Shown: positions 32,701-42,111, counted from the first letter of the stretch. The stretch is 64,000 nt of DNA from UBA2031 sp037189985 (GCA_037189985.1 JBBCJX010000008.1:1-64000), one strand, 5' to 3'. Notes: generated by a model from the letters alone, not told the origin. Program-made: numbers and translations.

Positions 32701-33954
32701 ATGAGCGGTGGTAACAGGAAAAGAAAGATAAGCGGGTTAATTCTGGCAATCATCCTGCCAGCGCTTCCGCTGATGGCAGGGGCGGCCGAGAAAGTGTGTG
32801 AAGACCTTGCCAGACTGGATAACTCCCGATACAGCCTTTCCACCGGAACACAGAATGATGTCCGTTTTCCGGTCCGCATAGAAAAAATTGCAGTGGGCGA
32901 CCCCGAGATAGCCGATATCAGGCTGACGGGAGGAAGCACTTTCCTCATAACAGCCTACAAGCCGGGTTTGACGAGTTTGCTGGTATGGACGCGCTGTGCG
33001 ACTGACCCGGTTCGTACCAGTGTGCAGGTGACAGGGCAGGGTATTGCGACGGCATCCAGCCAGGGGTTCTCTCCCGCCGACATGCCTGCACAGGTGCAAA
33101 CCGATATCCGCTTTGTCGAGGTGAGTCGCAGCAAGCTGCGCGAGATTTCCACATCGATTTTCGGCCGGGGTAACGGCAACTTCCTGTTCGGTGCTCCGGG
33201 GTCTACACCCGGTGTCACTGTCAGCCCTGGTGCGGTGGGCTCGGTCGTGCCTGCCATCCCTCTGGCAGATACCGGTTTCAATATCGTGTGGGGTGGAGGC
33301 AGCGACCGTGTACTGGGAATGATCAATGCTCTGGAGGGAAGTGGCTTTGCCTATACCCTGGCCCAGCCCAGCCTGGTTGCCATGAGTGGGCAGAGCGCCA
33401 ATTTCCTTGCCGGTGGTGAATTCCCCATTCCGGTTCCCCAAGGGAACGGTGACAACCTCACCATTGAGTACAAGGAGTTCGGCATCCGTCTTACGCTGAC
33501 TCCCACCATTCTGGGTGAAAACCAGATCGTTCTGAAAGTCGCCCCTGAAGTCAGCGAGCTGGACTATTCCGCCGGCATAGAGATACAGCGCATCAGTGTT
33601 CCGGCACTGCGCGTGCGTCGCACAGATACGACCGTTTCCTTGGGAAACGGTGAAAGCTTTGTCATCAGTGGCCTGCTCAGCAAGAGCAATATGTCGGCAG
33701 TCAACAAGCTTCCGTGGCTGGGCGATGTGCCGGTCATCGGTGCCTTTTTCAGGTCTTCCAGCATCCAGTCCGAGGATCGCGAACTGCTGATGGTCGTGAC
33801 GCCGCATCTGGTACAGCCAGTCATGAAGCAGGCTGCCCTGCCTGTCGAGCCGGGTACCGGTCTGCGTGATTATGACCCGGGCTTTCTGGAGTTCTATTTC
33901 ATGGAAAACGGGCGTTATGACAAGCGCCGCGGTTTTTCCGGATTTTCACGCTAG
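32701..33954 (+). CDS. cpaC: Type II/IV secretion-type secretin of the Tad pilus
   Basis: The 417-residue protein forms the outer-membrane pore for the Flp pilus. It has a signal peptide (1–29), an N-terminal BON-like/pilus-assembly domain (about 45–115), and a C-terminal secretin domain. The secretin domain includes VPVIGAFFRS and the final ELLMVVTPHLV, the standard C-terminal secretin signature. A strong GGAAGGAGAG ribosome binding site precedes the start. It follows cpaB by 85 bp and precedes tadZ by 17 bp. Confidence 0.93.
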   Translation: MSGGNRKRKISGLILAIILPALPLMAGAAEKVCEDLARLDNSRYSLSTGTQNDVRFPVRIEKIAVGDPEIADIRLTGGSTFLITAYKPGLTSLLVWTRCATDPVRTSVQVTGQGIATASSQGFSPADMPAQVQTDIRFVEVSRSKLREISTSIFGRGNGNFLFGAPGSTPGVTVSPGAVGSVVPAIPLADTGFNIVWGGGSDRVLGMINALEGSGFAYTLAQPSLVAMSGQSANFLAGGEFPIPVPQGNGDNLTIEYKEFGIRLTLTPTILGENQIVLKVAPEVSELDYSAGIEIQRISVPALRVRRTDTTVSLGNGESFVISGLLSKSNMSAVNKLPWLGDVPVIGAFFRSSSIQSEDRELLMVVTPHLVQPVMKQAALPVEPGTGLRDYDPGFLEFYFMENGRYDKRRGFSGFSR

Positions 33955-33971
33955 GCCACCAGGAGGGTGAC

Positions 33972-35165
33972 ATGACACAACGATTCATTGCCATCACGGA
34001 CCATGCACCAACGGTGCAGTGGCTGCAGCAGGCGCTGGACGGGCTGGGTGTGGTCATGCATGCCGAGAAGCGTGCACTGAGCGATGTTACGTCACTGGTC
34101 AATATCGCCAGTGCCTCCATTGTCTTTGTCAGCCTGGCACGCAGCAATCTTACACAGGGCGTTTCATTCATCGAGGGTTTGCTGGCAGCCAAGCCCATGC
34201 TGGCTGTCATTGCCGTGGGTGATGGGCTTGAACATGAACTGGTACTGGCTGCGATGCGGGCCGGTGCCCGGGATTTCATTACCTATGGAGCACGCTCCAG
34301 CGAAGTTTCTGACATGGTGCGTCGCGTCAACGAGCGCCTGCCGGCAACGGCATCCACGCCGCTGGAGCAGGGCGAGATGATCGTGCTTGCCAGCCCGCGT
34401 CCCGACACCCAGGGTGCTTTTCTGGTATTCAACATGGCGGTTGCCTTGCAGGAGGCACGGCCGGATGCCTCTGTGCTGGTGCTGGATATCGGCATGCCGC
34501 ACGGTGACATCCTTGCCATGCTGGACATGACGGCCAGCTTCAGTTTTTCGGATGCCTTGCGCAATCTCAAACGTATTGATGCCACGTTGATAGAAAGCGC
34601 ATTTCCACGGCATGCCTCCGGTGTACGCATCCTGTCGGCCCCTCCCGAGGGGCTGCGGGTAGAGGATGTTTCAACGGCCGAGCTTTTCCTGTTGCTGGGA
34701 AGTCTGCGCTCCCACTTCAGCCATATTCTGGTGAATGCCTGTGGTACACGCGACGAACATCTTGTCTCGCTGGTTGTTGGCAATGCCAGCGCGGCTGCTT
34801 TTCTGGTGGAGCAAAGCATCACGGTCTGCAAGCAGACCCAGGAAATGTTGCGCCGCTTCGAGCGTGACAGCGTGCCCTGCGAGCAGGCTGTTCTTGTGAT
34901 AGACCGTTACTACCCCGGCATCTCGCCTGACCGCAACGAAATAGAAAACAGTTTTGCCATGAAAGTGGCGGCGGTGATTCCTGCCGAGCCTGAGACCCGC
35001 CTGCGGGTCAGCAATCTCGGAAAGCCTCTCTTTGAGCTGGCACCACGTGACTTTCTGGCACAGAAACTCCGGCAACTGGTTGCCGAGTTGGCTCATGTGA
35101 AGACCGTGCAGGCACCTTCGGTGAAGGAACGCATCATGGGTATGCTGGGGAGAAACGAGGCATGA
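33972..35165 (+). CDS. tadZ: Tad pilus localisation protein TadZ/CpaE with degenerate P-loop
   Basis: The 397-residue protein has the CpaE/TadZ layout. A receiver-like N-terminal domain (1–120) is followed by a MinD/ParA-like domain (about 133–390). At the position of the deviant Walker A motif the sequence is SPRPDTQGAFLVFNMA (141–156) and lacks GKT/GATT-type residues, so ATP binding is probably lost. The later VLVLDIGMPHGD retains the strand and Asp of the Walker A' region. TadZ proteins position the pilus machine. AGGAGG precedes the start. The gene overlaps tadA by four bases (ATGA). Confidence 0.88.
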   Translation: MTQRFIAITDHAPTVQWLQQALDGLGVVMHAEKRALSDVTSLVNIASASIVFVSLARSNLTQGVSFIEGLLAAKPMLAVIAVGDGLEHELVLAAMRAGARDFITYGARSSEVSDMVRRVNERLPATASTPLEQGEMIVLASPRPDTQGAFLVFNMAVALQEARPDASVLVLDIGMPHGDILAMLDMTASFSFSDALRNLKRIDATLIESAFPRHASGVRILSAPPEGLRVEDVSTAELFLLLGSLRSHFSHILVNACGTRDEHLVSLVVGNASAAAFLVEQSITVCKQTQEMLRRFERDSVPCEQAVLVIDRYYPGISPDRNEIENSFAMKVAAVIPAEPETRLRVSNLGKPLFELAPRDFLAQKLRQLVAELAHVKTVQAPSVKERIMGMLGRNEA

Positions 35166-36430
35166 ACAGCGGCTTCATTCCAGGCAGCATGCGTCCGGGG
35201 TTGCGTCCGGTCGAGCAGGAAATGTCGGGGCTCAAGCTCCGGTTGCACCGCCATGTGATTGATTGCATTGAGGAAGACGGTTTCAGTCTGCTGGAAGATT
35301 CACGCAACATTCTGCTGGATTATGTGCAGGACCGCGTGCACAAATACGTGAACGAAACCCACATCGCGACCTCCCGCTACGAGCTGGACAGGCTTTGCGA
35401 AGAAATCGTTGATGAGCTCACGGGGCTGGGGCCACTGGAAAGTCTGCTGGATGATCCGGCGATTACGGAAGTTCTTGTAAACGGGCCGGAACACATTTTC
35501 CTGGAGCGTGATGGTGTCCTGCATCGCAGCAGCTTGCGGTTCTTCGACAACCATCATGTCGAGCGGGTGATACAGCGTATTCTGGCACCTTTGGGGCGCC
35601 GGCTTGACGAGTCCAGCCCCATGGTGGATGCACGGCTGCCGGATGGCAGTCGCGTCAATGCCATCATTCCTCCCGTGGCACTCAACGGACCCTGCGTTTC
35701 CATACGCAAGTTCCGCCGTGACCTGTTGCAGGCCAGTGACCTTCTGGCATCTGCCTCGCTGGACCAGGGCATGCTGAATTTCCTGCGGGGCGCCGTGGGC
35801 AACCGCTGCAACATCCTCATCAGTGGCGGTACGGGCACCGGCAAAACCAGCCTGTTGAATGTCCTGAGCGGGTATATCGGGGAAAGTCAGCGCGTGGTCA
35901 CCATAGAGGATACGGCTGAGCTGCAGCTTTCCCATCATCATGTCGTGCGGTTGGAAACCCGGCCTCCAAATGCCGAGGGTTTCGGTGAGGTGACGGCACG
36001 CGACCTGATACGAAATGCACTGCGCATGCGCCCTGACCGCATCATCCTGGGTGAGGTCCGCGGTAGTGAAGTGCTGGACATGATGCAGGCCATGAATACT
36101 GGGCATGACGGCTCCATGAGCACCCTGCATGCCAATACTGCCATGGACTCCCTGCTGCGCCTGGAAATGCTGGTCGGGCTCAGTGGGCAGAAAGTGGCAG
36201 ACCAGACCTTGCGCCATATGATCTGTTCGGCTCTTGATGTGGTGATACAGCTGACCCGGCTTTCCAGTGGCCGGCGTGTCATTGCCGAGATACTGGAGCT
36301 GGTGGATGTGCGTGACGGCCAGTACGTCACCAACCGGCTTTTCCATCATGAGCCGTCGACAGGAAATTTTTCCCGCTCAGGTAACGGGTCGCTCAACTCG
36401 CGCCTGCGTGATCTTCTGTTGCCAGGGTGA
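35162..36430 (+). CDS. tadA: Tad pilus assembly ATPase
   Basis: This 422-residue CpaF/TadA-type secretion ATPase powers pilus extension and probably retraction. Features are the N-terminal all-alpha domain and Walker A GGTGTGKTS (222–230, K228). The Asp box lies at TIEDTAELQL, Walker B at RPDRIILGEVRG, and the His box includes STLHANT. The start overlaps the tadZ stop (ATGA). Downstream tadB starts after four bases. Confidence 0.96.
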   Translation: MNSGFIPGSMRPGLRPVEQEMSGLKLRLHRHVIDCIEEDGFSLLEDSRNILLDYVQDRVHKYVNETHIATSRYELDRLCEEIVDELTGLGPLESLLDDPAITEVLVNGPEHIFLERDGVLHRSSLRFFDNHHVERVIQRILAPLGRRLDESSPMVDARLPDGSRVNAIIPPVALNGPCVSIRKFRRDLLQASDLLASASLDQGMLNFLRGAVGNRCNILISGGTGTGKTSLLNVLSGYIGESQRVVTIEDTAELQLSHHHVVRLETRPPNAEGFGEVTARDLIRNALRMRPDRIILGEVRGSEVLDMMQAMNTGHDGSMSTLHANTAMDSLLRLEMLVGLSGQKVADQTLRHMICSALDVVIQLTRLSSGRRVIAEILELVDVRDGQYVTNRLFHHEPSTGNFSRSGNGSLNSRLRDLLLPG

Positions 36431-36434
36431 TGCC

Positions 36435-37304
36435 ATGAAAGGTCTCTTGCCCTGGCTTCTCTTGAGCTTTTCCCTTGTGTTTGCTGCCGTATGGCTGCTG
36501 TTGGCAAGTCGCCGTTACAAGGAGGCTGAAAGTATCGGCCGACGTCTTGAGGGCGCAGCGACCCGTGCTGTCACCATCCGTACAGGCTGGCTACAACGAC
36601 AGTTTGATCGGGCCGGCCTTCGCCCCGAGAGTGCCCGCATCGTCATGATTGGCGGGGCGATCCTCACGCTTGTTCTGGGACTCTTCAGTCCGGTTCTCGG
36701 GCTTTCATTCCTGATGGCGATGGGGGTTTTCCTGCTGATATTCCTGCAGTGGCGCTACCGGCAGCGCATGCAAAAAATGGTCAGGCAGCTTCCGCGCTTT
36801 CTGGATCACGTCGTACGCGGGCTTTATACGGGGCGCACGCTGGGCGATGCGATGTTCAGTGCCCATGAGGAAAGTGAGGAACCTCTTAAAGGCATCATTG
36901 GCCGTGTGCGCAGGAATGTTTCACTGGGAGTGGCTTTCCCCGAGTCATTCCAGGAAATCGCCGACCGTTACTCTGTGAAGGAGCTTCAGATCCTGGCGCT
37001 GGGAATACGCGTCAACTCCCGTTATGGCGGCAACATGTCCGACCTTGTCAGCAATGTCATCCGCTTCATCAACGAGCGTGAGAAGCTCTCGGGGCAGCTT
37101 CATGCCATGACGGGCGAGACCCGTATCAGTGCCGGCGTGCTGGCGGTGGTGCCGGTTGCCATCGCCGTCTATATCCTGGCCATGAATCCCTCCTATCTCA
37201 CCAGCATGTGGTACGACGCCTCAGGCCGTAACTGGATACTTTTTGCCCTGGCCCTTCAGGTCTCCGGTGTTCTGGTGATCTGGCGAATGCTGCGGAGCAT
37301 ATGA
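36435..37304 (+). CDS. tadB: Tad inner-membrane platform protein TadB
   Basis: The 289-residue membrane protein carries a type II secretion F domain (about 135–260, with LPRFLDHVVRGLYTGRTLGDA). Helices lie at the N-terminus, at about 72–108, and two at the C-terminus. Together with TadC it forms the platform on which TadA works. The ATG at 36435 follows the tadA stop by four bases; the open frame upstream lies inside tadA. The stop overlaps the tadC start. Confidence 0.93.
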   Translation: MKGLLPWLLLSFSLVFAAVWLLLASRRYKEAESIGRRLEGAATRAVTIRTGWLQRQFDRAGLRPESARIVMIGGAILTLVLGLFSPVLGLSFLMAMGVFLLIFLQWRYRQRMQKMVRQLPRFLDHVVRGLYTGRTLGDAMFSAHEESEEPLKGIIGRVRRNVSLGVAFPESFQEIADRYSVKELQILALGIRVNSRYGGNMSDLVSNVIRFINEREKLSGQLHAMTGETRISAGVLAVVPVAIAVYILAMNPSYLTSMWYDASGRNWILFALALQVSGVLVIWRMLRSI

Positions 37305-38221
37305 CAATGGCAATTTTCCTGTATGTCATCATGGCGGTGCTCATTCTGGCGGGAGTGGTTGTCTTGCTGAGCCTGCGCAATGCCAGCACGGAAAAGCAGC
37401 TCATACGGGAGCGCTTCAGTGGCGAACTGTCTTCGCTGCATGTTGGCGACCAGATGAAACGCATGGCATTGGCGGCAGGCAGCATGAGTGCCGTGGAGGG
37501 CTTGCGTCGACGGCTTACGAGCGATGCCGAGGTGACAACCTTGCTGGTACAGGCAGGAGTCCATGGAAAAACGGCCCGCTCCATGTATTACAGTGCCAGC
37601 TTGCTGGCGCCACTGGTTCTGGTGGTGGCTGTCCTCTTGGCAGAGTCCTTCATGACAGAAGGCTTCAAGAGCCCTGTCCTGATGGTTCTGATTGCTGCCA
37701 TCCTGGGAATATTGCTGCCAAAGCGTCTGCTGGGCTGGGCGGCGGCCAATCGTCGCGAAGAGATAAGCCTGGAGCTGCCGATCTTTGTTCAGACCTTGCG
37801 CATCCTGTTTGATTCCGGCTTGGCAGTGGAGCAGACCCTGCGCGTGCTCAGCCATGAGGCCGACAAGGTTTTTCCGAATGTGGCCAGCGAGATAGGGCGC
37901 GCCTTGCAGCGTGCCGCCAGCGGCCTTGATCTTGCCGACGAGCTTGGGCGTGTCGCCGGGCAACTCAAGATCGACGAGTTCACCGATACCGTCAGCATAT
38001 TGCGCCAGATGATCCGTCAAGGGGGGAGTGCACGGACATCGTTGCTCAATCTCCAGAAGCTGATCGAGGACCGGCAGCTCGTCACCATGCAGGAACGTGT
38101 GACCAAGCTTTCTGCAAAGATGGCCATCGTGATGATCCTCTTTCTTTTCCCGGCGCTGTTCATTCTTCTTGCCGCACCCGGTTTCATGGCACTGGCGAGG
38201 GCACTGGGAGGAATGTCATGA
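37301..38221 (+). CDS. tadC: Tad inner-membrane platform protein TadC
   Basis: The 306-residue partner of TadB has a second type II secretion F domain (about 160–285, with ELPIFVQTLRILFDSGLAVEQ). Terminal helices lie at 4–24, 100–140 and 270–300. It overlaps tadB by four bases at its start and tadD by four bases at its end, so the three are translationally coupled. An alternative ATG lies two codons into the gene. Confidence 0.93.
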   Translation: MTMAIFLYVIMAVLILAGVVVLLSLRNASTEKQLIRERFSGELSSLHVGDQMKRMALAAGSMSAVEGLRRRLTSDAEVTTLLVQAGVHGKTARSMYYSASLLAPLVLVVAVLLAESFMTEGFKSPVLMVLIAAILGILLPKRLLGWAAANRREEISLELPIFVQTLRILFDSGLAVEQTLRVLSHEADKVFPNVASEIGRALQRAASGLDLADELGRVAGQLKIDEFTDTVSILRQMIRQGGSARTSLLNLQKLIEDRQLVTMQERVTKLSAKMAIVMILFLFPALFILLAAPGFMALARALGGMS

Positions 38222-38961
38222 CAAAGCGTGCATCTGTAAAACTCATTGCAGGCTTTCTGGCAGTGATGCTGGTCACCGCTTGTGCGAGCAGGCAGGAGGC
38301 GAGTGTTGCCAGTCAGCCTGAATGCCCTTCAGCTCTGAGCAACGAGCAGGAACTGACACTGTCCATGATCGGGCAACGCGAGAAAGACGGTCAGCTTTAT
38401 GCCGCACTGGCCGCATTGCAGACCTTGCCCGAATCTTCCCCGGCAGTGCTCCGTTACAAGGGTGATGTCTTGCGTCGTCTTGGAAGAAGCGAAGCTTCCG
38501 GCTATTTCCAGCGTCTTCAGAAAACCTGTCTTGGCCCTTGGGGTGACCATGGCCTTGGTCTTCTTGCAGCGGACGAGGGCGACATGAAGAGTGCCCTTGG
38601 GTTGCTTGGCCGTGCTGCAGAAAAGCAGCCCATGGAGTACCGCTTCCGCAATGATTTGGGCGTGGCAATGTTGCGCATGCACAAGATAGAGGATGCACGC
38701 TTCGAGTTGATGACGGCACTGGAGCTGTCACCTGAACGAAATCTTCCCGCCGTCAACCTGCTTTCCTTGTTGATGGCACAAGAGAAACCGGCTGCAGCAC
38801 GCAGCCTTGCCCAGCGCTATCGCTTGGGAGAAGCAGATTGGCAGGCAGCCGTACAATCCTGTGAAGACCTTGTGGACAGATGGAACCATCAAGGGCTTGC
38901 TGTCGGCGCAGGGGCTTGCAGGGTGCCGCTGTTGCCGCCCGTGGCTGTACAGGGACATTAA
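38218..38961 (+). CDS. tadD: TadD-like TPR lipoprotein
   Basis: The 247-residue protein has a lipoprotein signal with lipobox VTAC (Cys22) and tetratricopeptide-like helical repeats (about 55–215). This matches TadD, the pilotin-like lipoprotein needed for secretin function. One cysteine pair in the mature part (C36, C102) may form a disulfide. The start overlaps the tadC stop. It is followed by the DUF3613-type gene after 34 bp. Confidence 0.85.
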   Translation: MTKRASVKLIAGFLAVMLVTACASRQEASVASQPECPSALSNEQELTLSMIGQREKDGQLYAALAALQTLPESSPAVLRYKGDVLRRLGRSEASGYFQRLQKTCLGPWGDHGLGLLAADEGDMKSALGLLGRAAEKQPMEYRFRNDLGVAMLRMHKIEDARFELMTALELSPERNLPAVNLLSLLMAQEKPAAARSLAQRYRLGEADWQAAVQSCEDLVDRWNHQGLAVGAGACRVPLLPPVAVQGH

Positions 38962-38995
38962 TGAGCCGGCTGATACCGGCAAGGAGAAGTGCATC

Positions 38996-39265
38996 ATGAA
39001 GGGCATTCTGGTCGTAATGGCGGCGCTGCTGCTTGCTCCTGTGGCAAATGCTTCAGAGGCGGTCAGCAAGGAAGAGGCGCGTAATGCCTCGGTGAGCACC
39101 TGGCTGGATTTCCAGCGCTCAGGCAAACAGGCATCCGCTACTCCGCAGACACTGACGCCGGTCATTCAGGAGCGTGTCGTGAAGCGTTATCTGGACAGCT
39201 TCAATGCGCCCATTCCTGTCTTTTTCTCGGTAAGCAGCATGGACACATCATTGGGTGGTAAATAA
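38996..39265 (+). CDS. Small exported Tad-locus protein (DUF3613-like)
   Basis: The 89-residue precursor has a signal peptide (1–19, ending VANAS) and a short helical mature region. Small secreted proteins of this size with a WLDFQRSG-type segment occur beside tadD in pseudomonad tad loci and are named DUF3613; the assignment is from memory of that context. AAGGAG precedes the ATG at 38996. Its role in pilus assembly is unknown. Confidence 0.72.
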   Translation: MKGILVVMAALLLAPVANASEAVSKEEARNASVSTWLDFQRSGKQASATPQTLTPVIQERVVKRYLDSFNAPIPVFFSVSSMDTSLGGK

Positions 39266-39279
39266 GCGGGGCGAGAGCC

Positions 39280-40920
39280 ATGCCGTATCAGTCCAGCCTG
39301 AGATCCCGTCAACGTGGTGCCATTGCCATGATGACGGGCATATTCCTGTTCCTGGCCCTGATGTGCCTGGTACTGGTAGTGGACAGCGGCCGGCTTTACT
39401 ACGAGCAGCGCCAGCTTCAGAAAATTGCCGATACCACGGCCCTTGATACAGCCACGGAAGGCGGCTTGTGCAGTATTTCCGGTAGCCCTTCGTTATTGCA
39501 GCTTGCAACGGCTAGTGCCCAAAGAAACGGATTTGCGGGAGACCTTTCGTCCTCGCCAAGCAGTGTGCGTAGTGGCTATGTGCAGACAGTAGATGGTGTC
39601 CGCAATTTCATGGTGGATGGCAGCCGTCGCGAGGCAGTGGAAGTGGTAGTGGGAAAGACCGTGCCGGCCAGCATTGTTGCCGGTGGCATCATCGGCCAGT
39701 CGGTTTCCTTGCAGGCCCGTGCAGTGGCCCAGCGACAGCCCATTGCCACTTTTTCCGTGGGTTCGGCCTTGCTGCGTGTGAACACGGCGGAATCGGCCCT
39801 GCTCAATCCTTTGCTGACTGGCCTGTTGGGGGGCTCTACCCATGTCAATCTTGATGCCGTTTCCTATCAGGGCATTGTCGATGCAAATGTCAGTCTGCTG
39901 GAGCTGATGCAGTCAGCCAGCCTTTTGGGGAGCCGTATTACCGTAGGCGCAGTCGACAGTGCCCTCAATACCAGCATTTCGTTGGCCAGCTTCATGGCGG
40001 CAACTGTTGATGTGCTGGACCGGAAAAATGTGGCTGCCGCAGCTTTGTTGCGCAACCAGTTGGTCGGTGTGCGTAGTGCCACGCTGAAGCTTGCTGATGT
40101 ACTGGCACTGGATGCCGTTCCGGGCATGACGGAAGAGGCCCTGAATGCACGGGTCAATGTACTGGACCTGATAACGGCTGCTGCCATGGCTGCCAATCGT
40201 GGTAACGCTGTGGCACTCGACATGGGAGTGGCCGGTGCCGGTGTGAGTTTGCGTGTCATCGAACCACCCCGGATAGCCGTTGGCCAGCCCGGCATGCACA
40301 ACGGTGTCTGGCGTACCTCTGCAAGAACAGCACAGGTCCAGCTCAATGTGGCAACTTCTCCCAACCTGCTGGGGCTTCTGGCGGGAAACATCGTGGTGGG
40401 CGTGAATGTGGCAGAAGGGCAGGCGTGGTTTTCCCAGGCAAGATGCCGGACGCTTGCGACAGGCACGACACGGGTGGATATTTCCGGGCGCAGCAGTCTG
40501 GTCGGTGTCAGCCTGCATGATGGCAGTGGCGGCAATGCCAATGTACAGGCCTCGCTGGCCGGGATTCCCTTGCTGCGTGCCGAGGTCGGGCTGGCAACAG
40601 CGATTGGCAGCAGTGGTACGCGAGATGTCAGCTACCTGATTGCCAACAAGCGTGAAGAGCTGCCTGAAATGAAAACGGTTGCCTCCGGCAATGGATTGGC
40701 GACCAGCTTTGACAATCTTTCTGTCCGCATCACCTTTCCGATAGCCATCAATCTGGATTTCCTGACCAATCTCCTGCGCAACCAGATCGTGGGCGGATTA
40801 CTCAACAATGTCATCAACCCTCTGGTGACGCCCTTGCTGGCTTTGCTGGGCATTCAACCGGGTGTGCTTGACGTGACATTGGTCGATGTACAGGAAGCGC
40901 CGGCAAGCCTGCTCCAATGA
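39280..40920 (+). CDS. tadG: TadG-like minor pseudopilin
   Basis: The 546-residue protein has an N-terminal prepilin-like hydrophobic helix after RQRGAIAMMTGIF (about 12–34). The TadE/G-type continuation RLYYEQRQLQKIADTTALDTA follows, then a large extracytoplasmic region that is Ala/Val/Leu/Ser-rich. No von Willebrand A domain or MIDAS motif was seen, unlike longer TadG proteins, so it resembles the shorter Flp pilus-assembly TadE/G-like proteins of pseudomonads. It lies 14 bp after the DUF3613-like gene and is the last forward gene before the reversed tadE. Confidence 0.82.
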   Translation: MPYQSSLRSRQRGAIAMMTGIFLFLALMCLVLVVDSGRLYYEQRQLQKIADTTALDTATEGGLCSISGSPSLLQLATASAQRNGFAGDLSSSPSSVRSGYVQTVDGVRNFMVDGSRREAVEVVVGKTVPASIVAGGIIGQSVSLQARAVAQRQPIATFSVGSALLRVNTAESALLNPLLTGLLGGSTHVNLDAVSYQGIVDANVSLLELMQSASLLGSRITVGAVDSALNTSISLASFMAATVDVLDRKNVAAAALLRNQLVGVRSATLKLADVLALDAVPGMTEEALNARVNVLDLITAAAMAANRGNAVALDMGVAGAGVSLRVIEPPRIAVGQPGMHNGVWRTSARTAQVQLNVATSPNLLGLLAGNIVVGVNVAEGQAWFSQARCRTLATGTTRVDISGRSSLVGVSLHDGSGGNANVQASLAGIPLLRAEVGLATAIGSSGTRDVSYLIANKREELPEMKTVASGNGLATSFDNLSVRITFPIAINLDFLTNLLRNQIVGGLLNNVINPLVTPLLALLGIQPGVLDVTLVDVQEAPASLLQ

Positions 40921-40943
40921 GTATGGCGAACGGCACGCTTGCG

Positions 40944-41432
40944 TCAGGGCATCAGGCTGGCTTCTGCCATCAGATTGTCGGGGACACGCGGTACCTGGCC
41001 GATCATGGGCAAGACCAGAACCGGAATCACGGGATTACCACTGTAGTTCGGGTACTCGATACGAACAGTGACGCGTGTACCGTTCACGACCGTTGTATTC
41101 ACGCTGACCCGGCTGGTAATGACGGCCGGCAGGGCAGACAGCTGGCGGGTTGCCTCTTCATTGGCAAGGCGGGTGGCATTCGCGACAAAGTCATCGGACT
41201 CCGGGTCTGCCTTGATGGCGGCCCGTACAGCTTGGGCAGAGGCGCTGTTGAAGCTTTGCAGCATGAGAAGTGGAAAGGCGTAGCTGACCATGGAATAGAA
41301 AACGGCAAAAACCAGGACAAACACAATGGAAAATTCGATGGCAGCGGCACCACGCTGCTGCTTCCTGGAGTGTACTGACAAGCATGAACAGGGAAGAGGC
41401 ATGGTGGCAGGGGCTTTCATAATTGTCTTCAT
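40944..41432 (-). CDS. tadE: TadE-like minor pseudopilin
   Basis: The protein of up to 162 residues has a prepilin-type site QQRG|AAAIEF (cleavage after G28, Glu33 at +5). A hydrophobic helix (about 33–56) and a small extracytoplasmic domain follow, matching TadE. Several in-frame ATGs (41432, 41420, 41402) lack a clear ribosome binding site, so the start is uncertain. It is on the opposite strand to the rest of the tad operon, between tadG and tadV, and must have its own promoter. Confidence 0.85.
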   Translation of the reverse strand: MKTIMKAPATMPLPCSCLSVHSRKQQRGAAAIEFSIVFVLVFAVFYSMVSYAFPLLMLQSFNSASAQAVRAAIKADPESDDFVANATRLANEEATRQLSALPAVITSRVSVNTTVVNGTRVTVRIEYPNYSGNPVIPVLVLPMIGQVPRVPDNLMAEASLMP

Positions 41433-41471
41433 GGCTGTTTTTGCATTCTTTTTTGAAGGGTTGGCAGGAAT

Positions 41472-41981
41472 ATGAGCTATAGCCTCGTTGCACCTGCCGG
41501 CTTCAGTATAGTTCTCATTTTCTGGGCTGCCCTGTGTGCCATGCAGGATGTCCGGCAGTTGCGGGTTTCCAATGTACTGACCCTCGGTATGCTGGTTTTT
41601 GCCCTGTGTGCGCTGCTGGTTTCCGGGCAGTCGTTGACGGGTGGGAGTGTGTGGGGTGCATGGCTTGCGTTGGCGATTGCGGCTGCGCTGACATTGCCGG
41701 GCTATGCCCTCGGCAAGCTGGGTGCGGCCGATGCCAAGATGCTGATGGCCTGTGGTCTGGCCACAGGCGTTGCTGATGTGCTGGAGATTTTCGTGGTGGC
41801 AGGATTGCTGTCCGCCTTCTTCATGATCCTGGCGCGCCAGCTTGACCAGTTTCCCGTTTTCACCCGTTGGACGGCACAGGGTGCTTTACTGCATTTTGCG
41901 CCGCGCAAGGGCAAGTCTTTTCCTTTTGCCCTTTGCCTCGGCTTGGGAGTGGTGGTGTCACAGTTTCTGGTGCTGAGATAA
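41472..41981 (+). CDS. tadV: Prepilin peptidase TadV/CpaA
   Basis: The 169-residue, multi-helix A24 aspartic protease cleaves Flp and pseudopilin leaders. The two catalytic aspartates are D26 (AMQDVRQLRVSN) and D87 (GAADAKML). The second motif is usually GxGD; here it reads GAAD, a small deviation. The start has AGGAAT upstream. It is divergent from tadE across 39 bp and is convergent with mfd beyond the repeat at 42016. Confidence 0.9.
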   Translation: MSYSLVAPAGFSIVLIFWAALCAMQDVRQLRVSNVLTLGMLVFALCALLVSGQSLTGGSVWGAWLALAIAAALTLPGYALGKLGAADAKMLMACGLATGVADVLEIFVVAGLLSAFFMILARQLDQFPVFTRWTAQGALLHFAPRKGKSFPFALCLGLGVVVSQFLVLR

Positions 41982-42015
41982 CTCCAGCCTCTGTCACCTT
42001 TCGACGCACAAGCGT

Positions 42016-42093
42016 CGTCCCGGCGAAGGCCGGGACCCATATGGCATTGTTGGTTTCACCGTCGTATGGGCCCCGGCCTTCGCCGGGGTGACG
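42016..42093. repeat. Palindromic intergenic repeat (REP-like)
   Basis: Arms at 42016–42041 and 42065–42093 are near-complementary (about 27 bp), each built around CCGGCGAAGGCCGGG. A smaller repeat, CGACGC-ACAA-GCGTCG, precedes it (42002–42017). It lies between convergent tadV and mfd and is related in design to 1088–1180. It may serve as a bidirectional terminator. Confidence 0.78.
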
Positions 42094-42111
42094 GTGTTGT
42101 AAGGTCAGGCT

